Shown here one piece after another: positions 9,557-18,103 of a stretch of DNA of 64,000 nt; position 1 is the stretch's first letter, and each line of letters begins with the position of its first letter. Both the position numbers and the translations under genes were made by a program. The stretch is from Prevotella sp. (GTDB lineage Bacteria > Bacteroidota > Bacteroidia > Bacteroidales > Bacteroidaceae), in NCBI GenBank assembly GCA_017428925.1, contig JAFRPY010000050.1:62001-126000 (forward strand). Reading direction: 5' to 3'. The notes under the pieces were generated by a model that worked only from the letters and a program-made list of their open reading frames with translations, had not been told where the DNA came from and ran no database searches.

Positions 9557-9692
9557 AAAGACTGGAAAAACAAGCTATAGAACGGCCCCGATTGTTAATT
9601 TTGTTTAACGAATCGGCATTTCAACATGCCATCTTTCCTCTTTTCAACTTTTCTTTGTAATTTTGCAGGCGCTTTTGCGGAAAGATATCATT

Positions 9693-9780
9693 GGAGAGGT
9701 GCTCGAGTGGTTGAAGAGGCACGCCTGGAAAGCGTGTAACCGGCAAAACTGGTTCGCAGGTTCGAATCCTGTTCTCTCCG
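9693..9780 (+). tRNA. tRNA-Ser (anticodon GGA)
   Basis: 88 nt. The acceptor stem GGAGAGG pairs with TCTCTCC, with discriminator G73. The anticodon arm is ACGCCTGGAAAGCGT with anticodon GGA. There is a long class II variable arm and the T-loop GGTTCGAATCC. CCA is not encoded. The mobile-element genes begin just downstream, so its 3' end is a likely integration site. Confidence 0.95.
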
Positions 9781-9797
9781 CAACCTGCCAAAATGAA

Positions 9798-9831
9798 AGT
9801 CGTTAATCCTCAATGGGTTAGCGACTTTTTT
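9798..9831 (+). terminator. Intrinsic terminator after tRNA-Ser
   Basis: AGTCGTTAATCC pairs (two G-U) with GGGTTAGCGACT around a 5-nt loop and ends in a run of T, directly behind the tRNA. Confidence 0.7.
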
Positions 9832-10202
9832 GTCTATGTTCCCCAACTTTTCGTTTTTTTCGGGGAACATCTGGGGAACATTTTGGGAACATTTTCAGGG
9901 GTATTCCAACCCAATTTTTCATCGGTTAAGCACCTTAATCAATTAACTACGATTAAAAAATCATAAAAGTGACTGATTTTGCTTTCGTTAGCGGTTTTCA
10001 CTCTCTTTTTGTGGATTTTTTATGTGTTTCTTCTATTTGCATGTACTTACCGACAAAGGGGGTGTAGTCATACGGATCTGTTTTGCACGTACTTCCGTAG
10101 AATTGCTATTGTTTTCACCAATAGGCAAAAATCCCATTCAATTTGAAACATAAGATTGGGCACTTTAGATTTTAATCCATAGAGGCAATCTGGAAATACT
10201 CT
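9832..10202. other. Gene-free stretch beside the tRNA with GGGAACAT repeats
   Basis: No coding region is seen. At about 9835-9895 there is an inverted pair (ATGTTCCCC, then GGGGAACAT) followed by two more direct copies of GGGAACAT spaced 11-13 bp. Short repeats next to a tRNA 3' end are what recombinase arm-binding or attachment sites look like, but no integrase gene is present here to support this. Confidence 0.35.
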
Positions 10203-11531
10203 TCATGAGGTTTTCTTGTTATCTGGGTCAAACAGACATAGCTCATCCTTTCTTTCCTTCCTGCTAGTTGGAGGTTCTATCGACCATCCATAATCCTGTA
10301 AATTCTTCAGCAGGACATAATCCATGATGTTGTTCCTCTTATACTGTTTTGTGCCATTCTTGAACTTCTTCTGGCTTTCTTTCTCCTGAATGACCTGGAT
10401 CACTTGGGTATAACTATCTTTAAACCTACTAGCCTGCTCGCATATCTTCATCATGTAATAGGCAACTTCTTTCTTTGTCAGATAACGGGACAATAGCCTG
10501 TAAACAACTTCCTCCTGATGTTCGAGACCATACCAGACATTCGAGTGCAGTTTCTGGGCAGGAGTCCTTTTTTCTCTGTGCTCATGCTTTTCTGTCTCAT
10601 ATGGATCTAGCGGCAAATCACCTTCATGCCAAGGCTGCAGTTTACCTTCCTTTGGATGAGATCTCGAATAGATATAGATGAAGACAGATTGAACCTTCCC
10701 TCCCCTGCCGGATTTCGGCCCAGGCTGAAAGTCAAACCAATAGTCTGAAGCCTGGTTCTGATACATCCAAAGCAGCTCATTCTGGGCAAGTTCAAGTATA
10801 TTGCACCTTATGGAATTGAAATTCCGGAAGGAACTGGCTTTCTTAACTTTACCTGTCCTAGTATCTTTTATTTCTTCAAGGTTGAAGAGTTTCCTTAGGT
10901 CTTCAAGCTCAATCGGAATTACCCTCTTCTTGAAAAGCATGCCACGTGATTTCGTTATCGGTGTCGAATACCTGAAATCACCTCCATACTTGCAACACAA
11001 CTCATACATTTTCTGAGAGTATTTGGATCTCAGTTTCATGGCCGTGCCAATATCAAACGAAGTGAAGTCCTGAGTGAGGTTGATGAGATATGGCATTATT
11101 TCAGGAGAGATTCTGACTACATAATGGTCTTCTCGCTGGTTATAGAAAAACGCATCCACCCAGTGCGCTTTACCCTCCATGATGCTGCCGTCAGGCATTG
11201 TCTTGGCTATAGGAATGAACTTTTTCCCAAGACTACAAAGGACTTCGTAGGTGCGAGGTACATTCTTCTTTCCTCCTATGATTCCTAGGTCTCTATCATT
11301 CAGAAAGAAGTACAATTCCTTCCAGTTCTCGGGAACACCAAGCCCCTTCTCTACGAACTTGTGTTTTACTTCTGCAGAAAGGAAATACATAGCCCTGCGT
11401 TCCAAGAGATTGTAAGAGATTGGAGAGTTAATGATGACATTGCTCCAACTGACATTCTCATGGTGGATCTTTGCAAGATCGATAAGCTGTAATATCTCAG
11501 TTCTTCGTTTGGGCATAAACTCAACTGTCAT
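10203..11531 (-). CDS. Plasmid replication initiator, RepB/Rep_3-like
   Basis: 442 aa from ATG 11531 (an alternative ATG lies 5 codons later). The N-terminal half looks like the first winged helix of Rep_3 initiators (SNVIINSPISYNLLERRAMYFLS). The central part has LRSKYSQKMYELCCKYGG and VIPIELEDLRKLFNL, typical of this fold in Bacteroidota plasmids. The C-terminal third is basic. Four iterons lie 235-320 bp upstream, as expected for an iteron-controlled origin. The family binds iterons, opens the origin and represses its own promoter. Its presence beside a tRNA and mob genes marks an integrated plasmid or mobilizable element. Confidence 0.82.
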   Translation of the reverse strand: MTVEFMPKRRTEILQLIDLAKIHHENVSWSNVIINSPISYNLLERRAMYFLSAEVKHKFVEKGLGVPENWKELYFFLNDRDLGIIGGKKNVPRTYEVLCSLGKKFIPIAKTMPDGSIMEGKAHWVDAFFYNQREDHYVVRISPEIMPYLINLTQDFTSFDIGTAMKLRSKYSQKMYELCCKYGGDFRYSTPITKSRGMLFKKRVIPIELEDLRKLFNLEEIKDTRTGKVKKASSFRNFNSIRCNILELAQNELLWMYQNQASDYWFDFQPGPKSGRGGKVQSVFIYIYSRSHPKEGKLQPWHEGDLPLDPYETEKHEHREKRTPAQKLHSNVWYGLEHQEEVVYRLLSRYLTKKEVAYYMMKICEQASRFKDSYTQVIQVIQEKESQKKFKNGTKQYKRNNIMDYVLLKNLQDYGWSIEPPTSRKERKDELCLFDPDNKKTS

Positions 11532-11535
11532 CCGT

Positions 11536-11577
11536 GGTACAAACCGGATTGTTGATATGGTTAGGTCAGTTTGTACC
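11536..11577. promoter_or_regulatory. Inverted repeat in the rep leader, possible autoregulatory operator
   Basis: GGTACAAAC (11536-11544) and GTTTGTACC (11569-11577) are perfect 9-bp inverted arms separated by 24 bp. They lie immediately upstream of the rep start codon and downstream of its promoter. The position suits an operator or a translational-control hairpin. Confidence 0.5.
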
Positions 11578-11644
11578 CCACCGGCAGCAAGTCGGCACCG
11601 ACCGCACTCCTCATTATCACGAGAGAACAACGAAGATGTTGATG

Positions 11645-11676
11645 CAAAGATACTTTTTCTTGGGAAAACTCCAAAA
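11645..11676 (-). promoter_or_regulatory. Promoter of the replication initiator gene
   Basis: On the minus strand TATCTTTG (11652-11645) is the -7 box and TTTTGG (11676-11671) the -33 box, 18 bp apart. This gives a leader of about 105 nt containing the inverted repeat at 11536-11577. Confidence 0.65.
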
Positions 11677-11766
11677 TCAGGTATTTGTTAAATCTATTAA
11701 CAATTTGAAGGCTGGATGTGACGTATTCGGAAAATGATATAGATCCATGGTGATGCTGTCGTCATG

Positions 11767-11849
11767 GCGCAAAACCTTGCAAGTTCAGCGCAAAACCTTG
11801 CAAGTTGTAGCGCAAAACCTTGCAAGTTCAGCGCAAAACCTTGCAAGTT
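11767..11849. repeat. Four iterons of the replication origin
   Basis: Four identical 19-bp direct repeats GCGCAAAACCTTGCAAGTT start at 11767, 11788, 11810 and 11831, so the spacing is 21, 22 and 21 bp, two helical turns. An AT-rich stretch with TAAAGCTT motifs follows at about 11890-11935. With the initiator gene beside them, these form a probable oriV. Confidence 0.88.
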
Positions 11850-12167
11850 CGGTTCCAAACCCCTTTGAAACAAAGGAGTTCTGGCATTCTGTAAATAAAG
11901 CTTGTAAAATAGATTATTAAATAAAGCTTTATGAAACTTTGGACTTTTGGGGAAAAGAAGTACAACTTCGGGTATTGCTTTCTGCTTGTGTTTTCTTGTG
12001 GAAATATGAAGTTAACAGCCTTGATTATTAGGCATGATGATCTGTTCCAGCATCTGGAAAGCAGAAACTGAAAGATATAGGAACTATGGCTTTGCCATGG
12101 TGTTCATAATCAGAAACGATGAAAGGCCGAGTTGCCTCTGTTCTATGTATGTAACATAAGTATTTGA

Positions 12168-12317
12168 CTAAGTGCTACGGCTGTCTGTAGTATGATTGCT
12201 GCTTCCAGTTAAAAACAGCAACCCTTTCCCAATAGCATTCAATATCATGGCTATCAACAGGAATATGCACCGGAAGATACCATAAAAAATCGCGAAGAAA
12301 AAACCGAATCTCATCAT
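12168..12317 (-). CDS. Small membrane protein, 49 aa
   Basis: Starts at a double ATG (12317). The sequence begins MMRFGFFFAIFYGIFRCIFL and continues LIAMILNAIGKGLLFLTG, i.e. one or two hydrophobic segments with few charges, then a polar tail. A good -7/-33 promoter lies 58-90 bp upstream on the same strand, which is the main reason to believe it. Small membrane proteins of this shape occur on Bacteroidota plasmids; the function is unknown. Confidence 0.55.
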   Translation of the reverse strand: MMRFGFFFAIFYGIFRCIFLLIAMILNAIGKGLLFLTGSSNHTTDSRST

Positions 12318-12374
12318 ATCTTTTTGTCTTTTGTTATTTAATCTGGCGAGTTAGACCATTGCTTGATCTACCTA

Positions 12375-12406
12375 CAAAGGTACAAAAAAGATTCGACATA
12401 TGCAAA
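12375..12406 (-). promoter_or_regulatory. Promoter for the 49-aa membrane protein
   Basis: Minus-strand TACCTTTG (12382-12375) with TTTG (12406-12403) 20 bp upstream. Confidence 0.6.
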
Positions 12407-12488
12407 TATTGTTCGGGCGAATATAGACCTAATTAGTCCTTATACTCACATTTATTTTTTCGTGCAGAATCACTGCACAATAGCATTG

Positions 12489-12496
12489 TATCTTTG
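12489..12496 (+). promoter_or_regulatory. -7 element upstream of the WYL regulator gene
   Basis: TATCTTTG, a perfect TAnnTTTG match. The -33 region is weak. The ATG of the next gene is at 12630. Confidence 0.45.
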
Positions 12497-12629
12497 CTCT
12501 TTTTGATTGTCATATCGGCTTCATGAATGGCCGATACAGGACGTATGGGACTGGTGTGTCCGATGTGCATCCTGGTCTTTCTGCTCCCCAATGGAATTGG
12601 CTAAGTAGACATAGACTAAATCAATATAT

Positions 12630-13385
12630 ATGCCTGATACAAAGAATTTTAGCCTGAGAGTAAAAGTACTTGACGGCCTGCTTAGAAAAAGAGAAGGAGT
12701 AACCATACACGAAATGCTCCAAGTAGTTAACGAAAGATTGGAAGAAAGAGGTATCTGCACAGTCAGAACGAAGGACACTATCCTGAGCGATATTACGGAA
12801 ATAGCAAATGAGTATCATGTCAGGATTATGCGAATAAGAGATAGAGATGACTCCCGTGTTATCAGATATAGATATGAAAACACGGATTTTTCTATCTTTT
12901 ATTCAGGATTGACAGCTCAGCAATCAAGTGAGCTCAGGTACTCCCTACGACTTCTATCCCGTTGTAAAGGGTTCCCGGAACTAAAGTGGGTGAAAGATCT
13001 TTGCTTCAGCATGGATGTTCCCTTGAACTATTGCCAAGAACCTGTCCTTGAATTTGACTTGTCCATTGGAAAACTTGGTAAAAGTTGTTTTCAAGGACTC
13101 TTCTTTGCAATTATCGAGAAAAAGACGATAGAGATAACTTACCTGGAAGAGAACTCGTTGTTAGAAAAGATGATGATGTACCCATATTATCTAAAGCAGT
13201 TTTCCAGAGATTGGTATCTGGTAGCCATGCTTATGTACGAACCAGGCTTGTTGCGACTCTTTGAGGTGGACCGGATCAAGTCTTATCGGTACCATCCCGA
13301 ACAGGAATACAAGGACTTTGAAGGTGATGTAAGTGAATGTTTCAATGACATACGTAGCATGCACAACAAAAACAGTCACTATTAA
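12630..13385 (+). CDS. WYL-domain transcriptional regulator
   Basis: 251 aa. The N-terminal about 75 residues form a helix-turn-helix-like region (MLQVVNERLEERGICTVRTK, then DTILSDITEI). The C-terminal half carries the WYL-type core: YPYYLKQFSRDWYLVAM and LRLFEVDRIKSYRYHP. WYL regulators sense ligands, often nucleic-acid derived, and control plasmid, mobile-element or defence genes. This one lies alone between the origin and the mobilization genes, so it probably regulates element functions. It is shorter than the WYL protein at 44371-45453. Confidence 0.8.
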   Translation: MPDTKNFSLRVKVLDGLLRKREGVTIHEMLQVVNERLEERGICTVRTKDTILSDITEIANEYHVRIMRIRDRDDSRVIRYRYENTDFSIFYSGLTAQQSSELRYSLRLLSRCKGFPELKWVKDLCFSMDVPLNYCQEPVLEFDLSIGKLGKSCFQGLFFAIIEKKTIEITYLEENSLLEKMMMYPYYLKQFSRDWYLVAMLMYEPGLLRLFEVDRIKSYRYHPEQEYKDFEGDVSECFNDIRSMHNKNSHY

Positions 13386-13552
13386 GATCTTACTCTATTG
13401 CTGCTACTCACGGGAAATCATCACTCTCCAAACGGACTGCGAACCAAAAGATGATTTCGTGAAAGACATTAAATGATGGCGAAAAAATAGAATCATCGAA
13501 ATAGATTCGATGATGATTGTTATATTGCCGGCAATCAAATCATTATAAAAAT

Positions 13553-14428
13553 ATGGAGAACAAAAAATCAGCAAAAGAGCCCTTGGAGATGGAGGGCATG
13601 TACGAACCGATGGAAGGGAGATGGCTCATCCCTATCCAAAAAGAGAAAATCACAAAGATGATTACGGAAAGTTTTCACCGAGCAAGTGCAGATTGGGACA
13701 GTGGAGATTCCCGGAGAATCGTCAACATTGTAGAGAGGCTAGTGTTTAACTCGATCGATGTTCATCTGCTCAACAGACAGAGCATGGCAAAAGACGGCTT
13801 CTCCTTTAGCTTCAGCGTAACCCAGGGCATGTGCAGCGATGAACTTCTTGACCTCCTGATGGAATATCATTCCGATAAATGGCATTTCATACAAGAGATT
13901 TTTATGCAGGATGGACAGGTGGATCTTCTCTATGAGGACAGATACATAAACAGTCCTATTGGGTGTCTTATATTGGCACAGTTTATCAGGCGTTTAAGAG
14001 ATTTATTTAAGCTACAGTTCCGATCAATTGAAATTGTCTTGTCAAGAAAGGACTTCAGAGTATTGTTCGACGATAAGACTCTGAAAATAGACAGGAAATT
14101 CTCTTTTCCAGAAAATAGAGATGGCTTCTTTCAGCTATGCATGGACAAAATCGTTGGAAATCCTTATTCCCTTCATGTTAGAAATACAAAGCACGCTCGA
14201 ACCCTCATTATAAAAAATGGAACTTATGAGCTGTCAATCAGTCCGGATGGAGGTATTTCTCATGGATGGGGCATTGAGAATGGAATACATAGCGATCTGA
14301 CAGTAGATGTCCTAAAAGAGAATCTGGATATAAATATCCATTGCTTCAATCGTCCTGCACACTCTTTCGATAGGAAAGGAATACCTTATGTGGTGAGTTT
14401 GTCACGACTGGAAAAGTCCGATGATTAG
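13553..14428 (+). CDS. Hypothetical protein, 291 aa
   Basis: Starts at ATG 13553 (MENKKSAKEPLEM). It is a soluble, mixed alpha/beta-looking protein with no signal peptide or membrane segment. Visible elements are a charged N-terminal third with WLIPIQKEKITKM, a helical centre (FIRRLRDLFKLQFRSIEIVL), and a beta-rich C-terminal part with NGTYELSISPDGGISHGWGI. I do not recognise the family. It follows the WYL gene on the same strand after about 170 bp. Confidence 0.65.
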   Translation: MENKKSAKEPLEMEGMYEPMEGRWLIPIQKEKITKMITESFHRASADWDSGDSRRIVNIVERLVFNSIDVHLLNRQSMAKDGFSFSFSVTQGMCSDELLDLLMEYHSDKWHFIQEIFMQDGQVDLLYEDRYINSPIGCLILAQFIRRLRDLFKLQFRSIEIVLSRKDFRVLFDDKTLKIDRKFSFPENRDGFFQLCMDKIVGNPYSLHVRNTKHARTLIIKNGTYELSISPDGGISHGWGIENGIHSDLTVDVLKENLDINIHCFNRPAHSFDRKGIPYVVSLSRLEKSDD

Positions 14429-14483
14429 TTATCGTTTTTGAAATCTTTTCAAAAGATTGTACTTATAATTGACAAGGAATTAG

Positions 14484-14491
14484 TATCTTTG
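14484..14491 (+). promoter_or_regulatory. -7 promoter element
   Basis: TATCTTTG upstream of the 80-aa gene. A second match, TATATTTG, lies at 14548-14555, only 8 bp before its ATG. If the second is used the mRNA would be almost leaderless. Confidence 0.5.
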
Positions 14492-14563
14492 CAAAGAACA
14501 TAAGAATTACCACCCGCGAAAGACATAACAGTCTGAAACTATGGTTGTATATTTGCAGATAGT

Positions 14564-14806
14564 ATGGATAAGAATAGTTATATTAAAAGAGATGACCTCA
14601 TTATTGAGACAATGGCCAGGGCGATGAATGCTTTCGAGTTCCTCGTCAGAGATTATTATTTGGACTCCCCTTCTGAAAAAGGGAAGAAGAATACCGAGTT
14701 CTATAAAGAGATGAGTGAGACCATCACAGAATTTGAAAGAAGGATTGACGACATGCGGTATGCGTTAGACCACCCCGATGAGATACAGGGTTACGACACA
14801 AGGTGA
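14564..14806 (+). CDS. Small hypothetical protein, 80 aa
   Basis: Begins MDKNSYIKRDD and is mainly helical (LIIETMARAMNAFEFLVRDY; ETITEFERRIDDMRYALDHP) with a high charge. No motif is recognised. Its own TAnnTTTG promoter elements at 14484 and 14548 support it as a real gene. It sits in the element backbone upstream of mobC. Confidence 0.65.
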   Translation: MDKNSYIKRDDLIIETMARAMNAFEFLVRDYYLDSPSEKGKKNTEFYKEMSETITEFERRIDDMRYALDHPDEIQGYDTR

Positions 14807-14857
14807 AAAGATTAAGAAATCCTTGGACGTTTTCTTGCATTTTCACTCACTTTTTTG

Positions 14858-15020
14858 TAATTTTGCAGCGTCATGGAGCAATCTGCTGTCTGCTCTTGAC
14901 CTTGGAAGATGTGCTTTAATCTCGAAATCGGCAAATTTCAACACAACAAAGCACAGCGACAGCCCGCGTTGTGGGCTGCTTGACTGTGTGTTTGTGTGCG
15001 CTTTGCCGAGCGTCGAGATT
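14858..15020 (+). ncRNA. Candidate structured RNA: promoter plus 103-bp imperfect hairpin
   Basis: TAATTTTG at 14858-14865 is a -7 match. From 14918 to 15020 the sequence folds on itself. AATCTCG...CGGCAAA pairs with TTTGCCG...CGAGATT. Inside it CACA/TGTG and CACAG/CTGTG pairs continue, and the apex is CAGCCCgcgttgtGGGCTG. No reading frame of note is inside (an ATG at 14873 gives only 8 codons). It may be a regulatory RNA, for example for copy number or transfer, or a MITE-like palindrome. Confidence 0.45.
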
Positions 15021-15119
15021 GCATGGTGGGCAGTCCACTTTTCATGCATTCTTCCCAATAGTGATAGTATGAGATACAATATATGCTAAGAGAAATTCTT
15101 AGTATCAGGCTGGGTGCTA

Positions 15120-15480
15120 TCGATCGTGAGATTAGTAGCACTCTTTTCAAATGTTCAAAAGTATAATATTTATCTTTTATAAATGATAATCTTGAGATGA
15201 TGAATAATTGAAAATATCAAATTTATATTATTGTCTTCTTCAAGATTTGTCGTTTGCATTATTTCAATTATTTATTATATAACGTTTTCTATATTACATC
15301 TTTCTATAATTGTTTTTATTCAATTTTTGAAAACTTTATCTTTTAATTATTTTCAAATATAACGTATTGAAAATTAGATATTTACGAATTTTTCAATAAG
15401 TCTTTTTTAACACAAAAAAGTCAGAGAAAGATGAACACAGGTCAAGCTATTTTCATAACTTTGCATGATGGTAAACAATG
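15120..15480. other. Very AT-rich gene-free stretch upstream of mobC
   Basis: About 360 bp of A/T-dominated sequence with many ATTTTC/GAAAAT-type runs and no coding frame. It may be part of the transfer-origin region or a transcription-silenced spacer. Confidence 0.4.
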
Positions 15481-15485
15481 GGTTT

Positions 15486-15530
15486 GGGAATAACGTGCAG
15501 CAAGTTGTACTTTTGTGGCCACAAATTCCC
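15486..15530. other. Candidate oriT region
   Basis: The palindrome TTTGTGGCCACAAA (15512-15525) is nested within outer arms GGGAA (15486-15490) and TTCCC (15526-15530), just upstream of mobC and the relaxase gene. Bacteroidota mobilizable elements keep oriT in this place. There is no direct evidence for the nick site. Confidence 0.35.
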
Positions 15531-15601
15531 TTCGGTCATCCGGGCACAAAAGTTTACTTGCCAGCAAAGCTGGGATAATACTCGCAACTCGTATTATTAT
15601 A

Positions 15602-15997
15602 ATGATAGGAAATATGGAAAGAAGAACATACCTGTGCAAGGTAAGATTAAGTAAAGAGGAGTATGAACTCTTCAAGAAGAAGTCTTCTGGCTATCAGACT
15701 ATGAGCGGCATGATTCGCGATGCCGTAAGCCAGTTTAACGATGTTGGTACAGTCAAACGCATCGAAGCCTTAAATGATATGACGGGACTATACAGAAAGT
15801 ATCAGCAGGATCTAAGTTGGTTAGGCGGCAACTTCAATCAGGCAATGAAACGGGCAAATGAGCTTGCCATCAGTGAGTCTCTTGACCAAAGATACTATGA
15901 GCAGGTCATTATCCCGCAGTCAAAGCGTATTCTTTTGTTCCTGGAGGAACTGAAATCTGAGCAAACGAAGATTGCCAAGAAGCTTATCAGGCTGTAG
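15602..15997 (+). CDS. Plasmid mobilization relaxosome protein, MobC-like
   Basis: 131 aa from ATG 15602 (MIGNMERRTYLCKVRLSKEE). The family pattern is clear: a ribbon-helix-helix-like N-terminus (RRTYLCKVRLSKEEYELFKK), then GYQTMSGMIRDAVSQFND and the MobC core LSWLGGNFNQAMKRANELA. MobC proteins bind oriT next to the nick site and help the relaxase load. The relaxase gene follows 228 bp downstream on the same strand. Confidence 0.88.
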   Translation: MIGNMERRTYLCKVRLSKEEYELFKKKSSGYQTMSGMIRDAVSQFNDVGTVKRIEALNDMTGLYRKYQQDLSWLGGNFNQAMKRANELAISESLDQRYYEQVIIPQSKRILLFLEELKSEQTKIAKKLIRL

Positions 15998-16225
15998 TCC
16001 CTACCTTTATTTGTGGTTGTTGAATGTCTTTCTTTTTGTTCTTTTTATTATTTCAACAACAGCAATCTTTATCTATTATACTTTTGAATAATTGCAATTA
16101 TGATGTTTTCATAAGATGAAAATGTCAAAGGGACAATATTTCAAAGATGATTATTTGAAAATTGCAAATATTCAAATTTGTCTTTTTGAAATTTTGAACT
16201 ATGCACCTATTTATATATATGTAAT

Positions 16226-17797
16226 ATGATAGCAACGATACTACCTTCCAGCTCAAATTTCTATGCTGTGGAGTATAATGAGAGAAAAGTGGCCCAAGGG
16301 AAAGCAGAACTTTTGGAAATGACCAACTTTGGCTACCTTGGAAACATCAGCACATATACTTGCGGAGATCTCATCAAGTTCCTAACCGATTATTCCTCTT
16401 CTAACAAAAGAATCGTAAAACCTCAATTTCACGTGGCCATCTCGTGCAAAGGGCAGGAATACTCAAAAGAGGAGTTGGTGGCCATCGCTCACCAATATAT
16501 GAAAGGCATGGGATATGGGAGCCCTGGACAGCCCTTACTCATTTATTCTCATCATGACACGGCCAATAATCACATTCACATCATAACAAGTCGTGTAGAT
16601 CCAAATGGGAAGAAGATAAACCACCATCATGAAAGACTTCGTTCGCAGGAGGTCATTAACAGGATTATGGGCGTTGACGAGTCTGTAAAGCTGAGTGAAT
16701 CTGTATCTGAAGCGCTGGAATATAGATTTTCCACTGTACAGCAGTTCATGGCTGTTCTTGAGACCTTGGGATATGAGTGTTACATGTCGAATGACAAGAT
16801 CGTATTGAAACGTGGGGGAATTGTTCTGGAGAAAGTCCCTGAAAGTGTTATCAAGGCAAGGCTTTCAAACGAAGGCCCTGACAAGAAAAGAAAGGTTCAA
16901 TTAAGGGCTATCATGAGAAAGTATCGTGATATGTCATCTGGCAGGAAAGAGCTTCAGGATACGATGAGGAGTAAGTTTGGTGTGAGTTTGCTTTTCATTG
17001 GCCCTAAGGATCAGCCAACGGGGTATTTGATTGTCGATCATAAGACTAAAACAGTATTCAAAGGTAGTGATGTGTGCAAAATAAAAGACTTGCTCCAGTT
17101 TATGTCACAGGAGGAACGGTTCAGCAGGATTGATGCCTTTATAGATGATATGCTGGAAGATAACAGCAATCTTACTACTATGGAGTTAAACAAGATGCTC
17201 CGAAGACAATTTCATTCTAAGATCTTGAATGGGTGTGTACTGTTCAATGGTAGTTCTTTTCAACTTTCTGAGCATGTGCTGTCAACACTGCGCTCAAACG
17301 ACCGGCGTTCATGGCTCCAATCATTCTGTCCTTCAACACCTCTAGAAAGAGATATTCTGTGCAAGATGGGAAAGTATACTCATCGAGAGAAAATCGTCAT
17401 AGAGAAAAGGGATGACAGCAAGGTTCAGACAACGGTGAGTCAGCTTAAGAAGATCTTCTCTGACACGTCCGACGAAGAACTCACGGAGAAGATTCATGAA
17501 GATGGCTTTAAATTAGTCATAGTAGATGATCAAACCTTCTGTATAGACTTTGTTAACAGGTGCATTATTAACATGGAGGAATATGGCTTTGAGACGAAAC
17601 GACTCTATGCACGAAAAGCAGGAGACAGTGTATCTCATTCTAAGGTACAACCAGAAATCAATGACCATGGCACAGGTAGAAATATCAGAAAAGTGGTTAA
17701 TCAGCATGGTGGTTCTGCTGAAAGCAACCGTGAGTGGGAAGTGGGCAGCAAAGGAAACTATGATGATATCGATGACGAACAAAGGCTTAAGAGGTAA
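16226..17797 (+). CDS. Relaxase/mobilization nuclease (MobA/VirD2-like, MOBP-type)
   Basis: 523 aa. The N-terminal domain has a candidate catalytic tyrosine region (FYAVEYNERKV), motif FHVAISCKG, and the three-histidine metal-binding motif HHDTANNHIHI (His109, 110, 116, 118) followed by SRVDPNGKKI. The family nicks oriT and leads the DNA strand during conjugative transfer, using a helper element's type IV secretion system. The C-terminal 350 residues have no recognised domain. No type IV secretion genes are visible, so the element would be mobilizable rather than self-transmissible on this evidence. Confidence 0.9.
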   Translation: MIATILPSSSNFYAVEYNERKVAQGKAELLEMTNFGYLGNISTYTCGDLIKFLTDYSSSNKRIVKPQFHVAISCKGQEYSKEELVAIAHQYMKGMGYGSPGQPLLIYSHHDTANNHIHIITSRVDPNGKKINHHHERLRSQEVINRIMGVDESVKLSESVSEALEYRFSTVQQFMAVLETLGYECYMSNDKIVLKRGGIVLEKVPESVIKARLSNEGPDKKRKVQLRAIMRKYRDMSSGRKELQDTMRSKFGVSLLFIGPKDQPTGYLIVDHKTKTVFKGSDVCKIKDLLQFMSQEERFSRIDAFIDDMLEDNSNLTTMELNKMLRRQFHSKILNGCVLFNGSSFQLSEHVLSTLRSNDRRSWLQSFCPSTPLERDILCKMGKYTHREKIVIEKRDDSKVQTTVSQLKKIFSDTSDEELTEKIHEDGFKLVIVDDQTFCIDFVNRCIINMEEYGFETKRLYARKAGDSVSHSKVQPEINDHGTGRNIRKVVNQHGGSAESNREWEVGSKGNYDDIDDEQRLKR

Positions 17798-17941
17798 AAT
17801 CTTCTTCACAAGCCTTTCATAGCCAATGTTCATGTAATAGAATTCATTTTAGTTCACTTCTTGTAAATGAATCTGCCATGCTCATGGAGTTATCTTCTCT
17901 GCGCAATGTAGAAACAGAATTCTGAAGTTCTGTTATAAAGA

Positions 17942-17973
17942 AAGAAGCAACAGGCCTCACGGTTGTTGCTTCT
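17942..17973 (+). terminator. Hairpin terminator after the relaxase gene
   Basis: AGAAGCAACA pairs with TGTTGCTTCT around a 10-12-nt loop. It lies in the 300-bp gap between the relaxase gene and the minus-strand genes; nothing else is seen in that gap. Confidence 0.6.
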
Positions 17974-18103
17974 CGATAATGCATTAGTTAATTATTTGGC
18001 ATTTGTAGCCATCAATCACATTCAGTTTTGTTCCGTTCGCCATCAGTAAGTCAGCAAACAAGGGAAGCTTGAGCTGCTTGAATGGCGTTCTCATTTTCAG
18101 TCC

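Noticed and set aside
11767-11849. Iteron block as a CRISPR array
   Set aside because: Repeats are only 19 bp with 2-3 bp spacers, in front of a rep gene and without cas genes; iterons explain it.
15602-17797. Self-transmissible ICE
   Set aside because: No type IV secretion or coupling-protein genes are visible, so only mobilization is supported.
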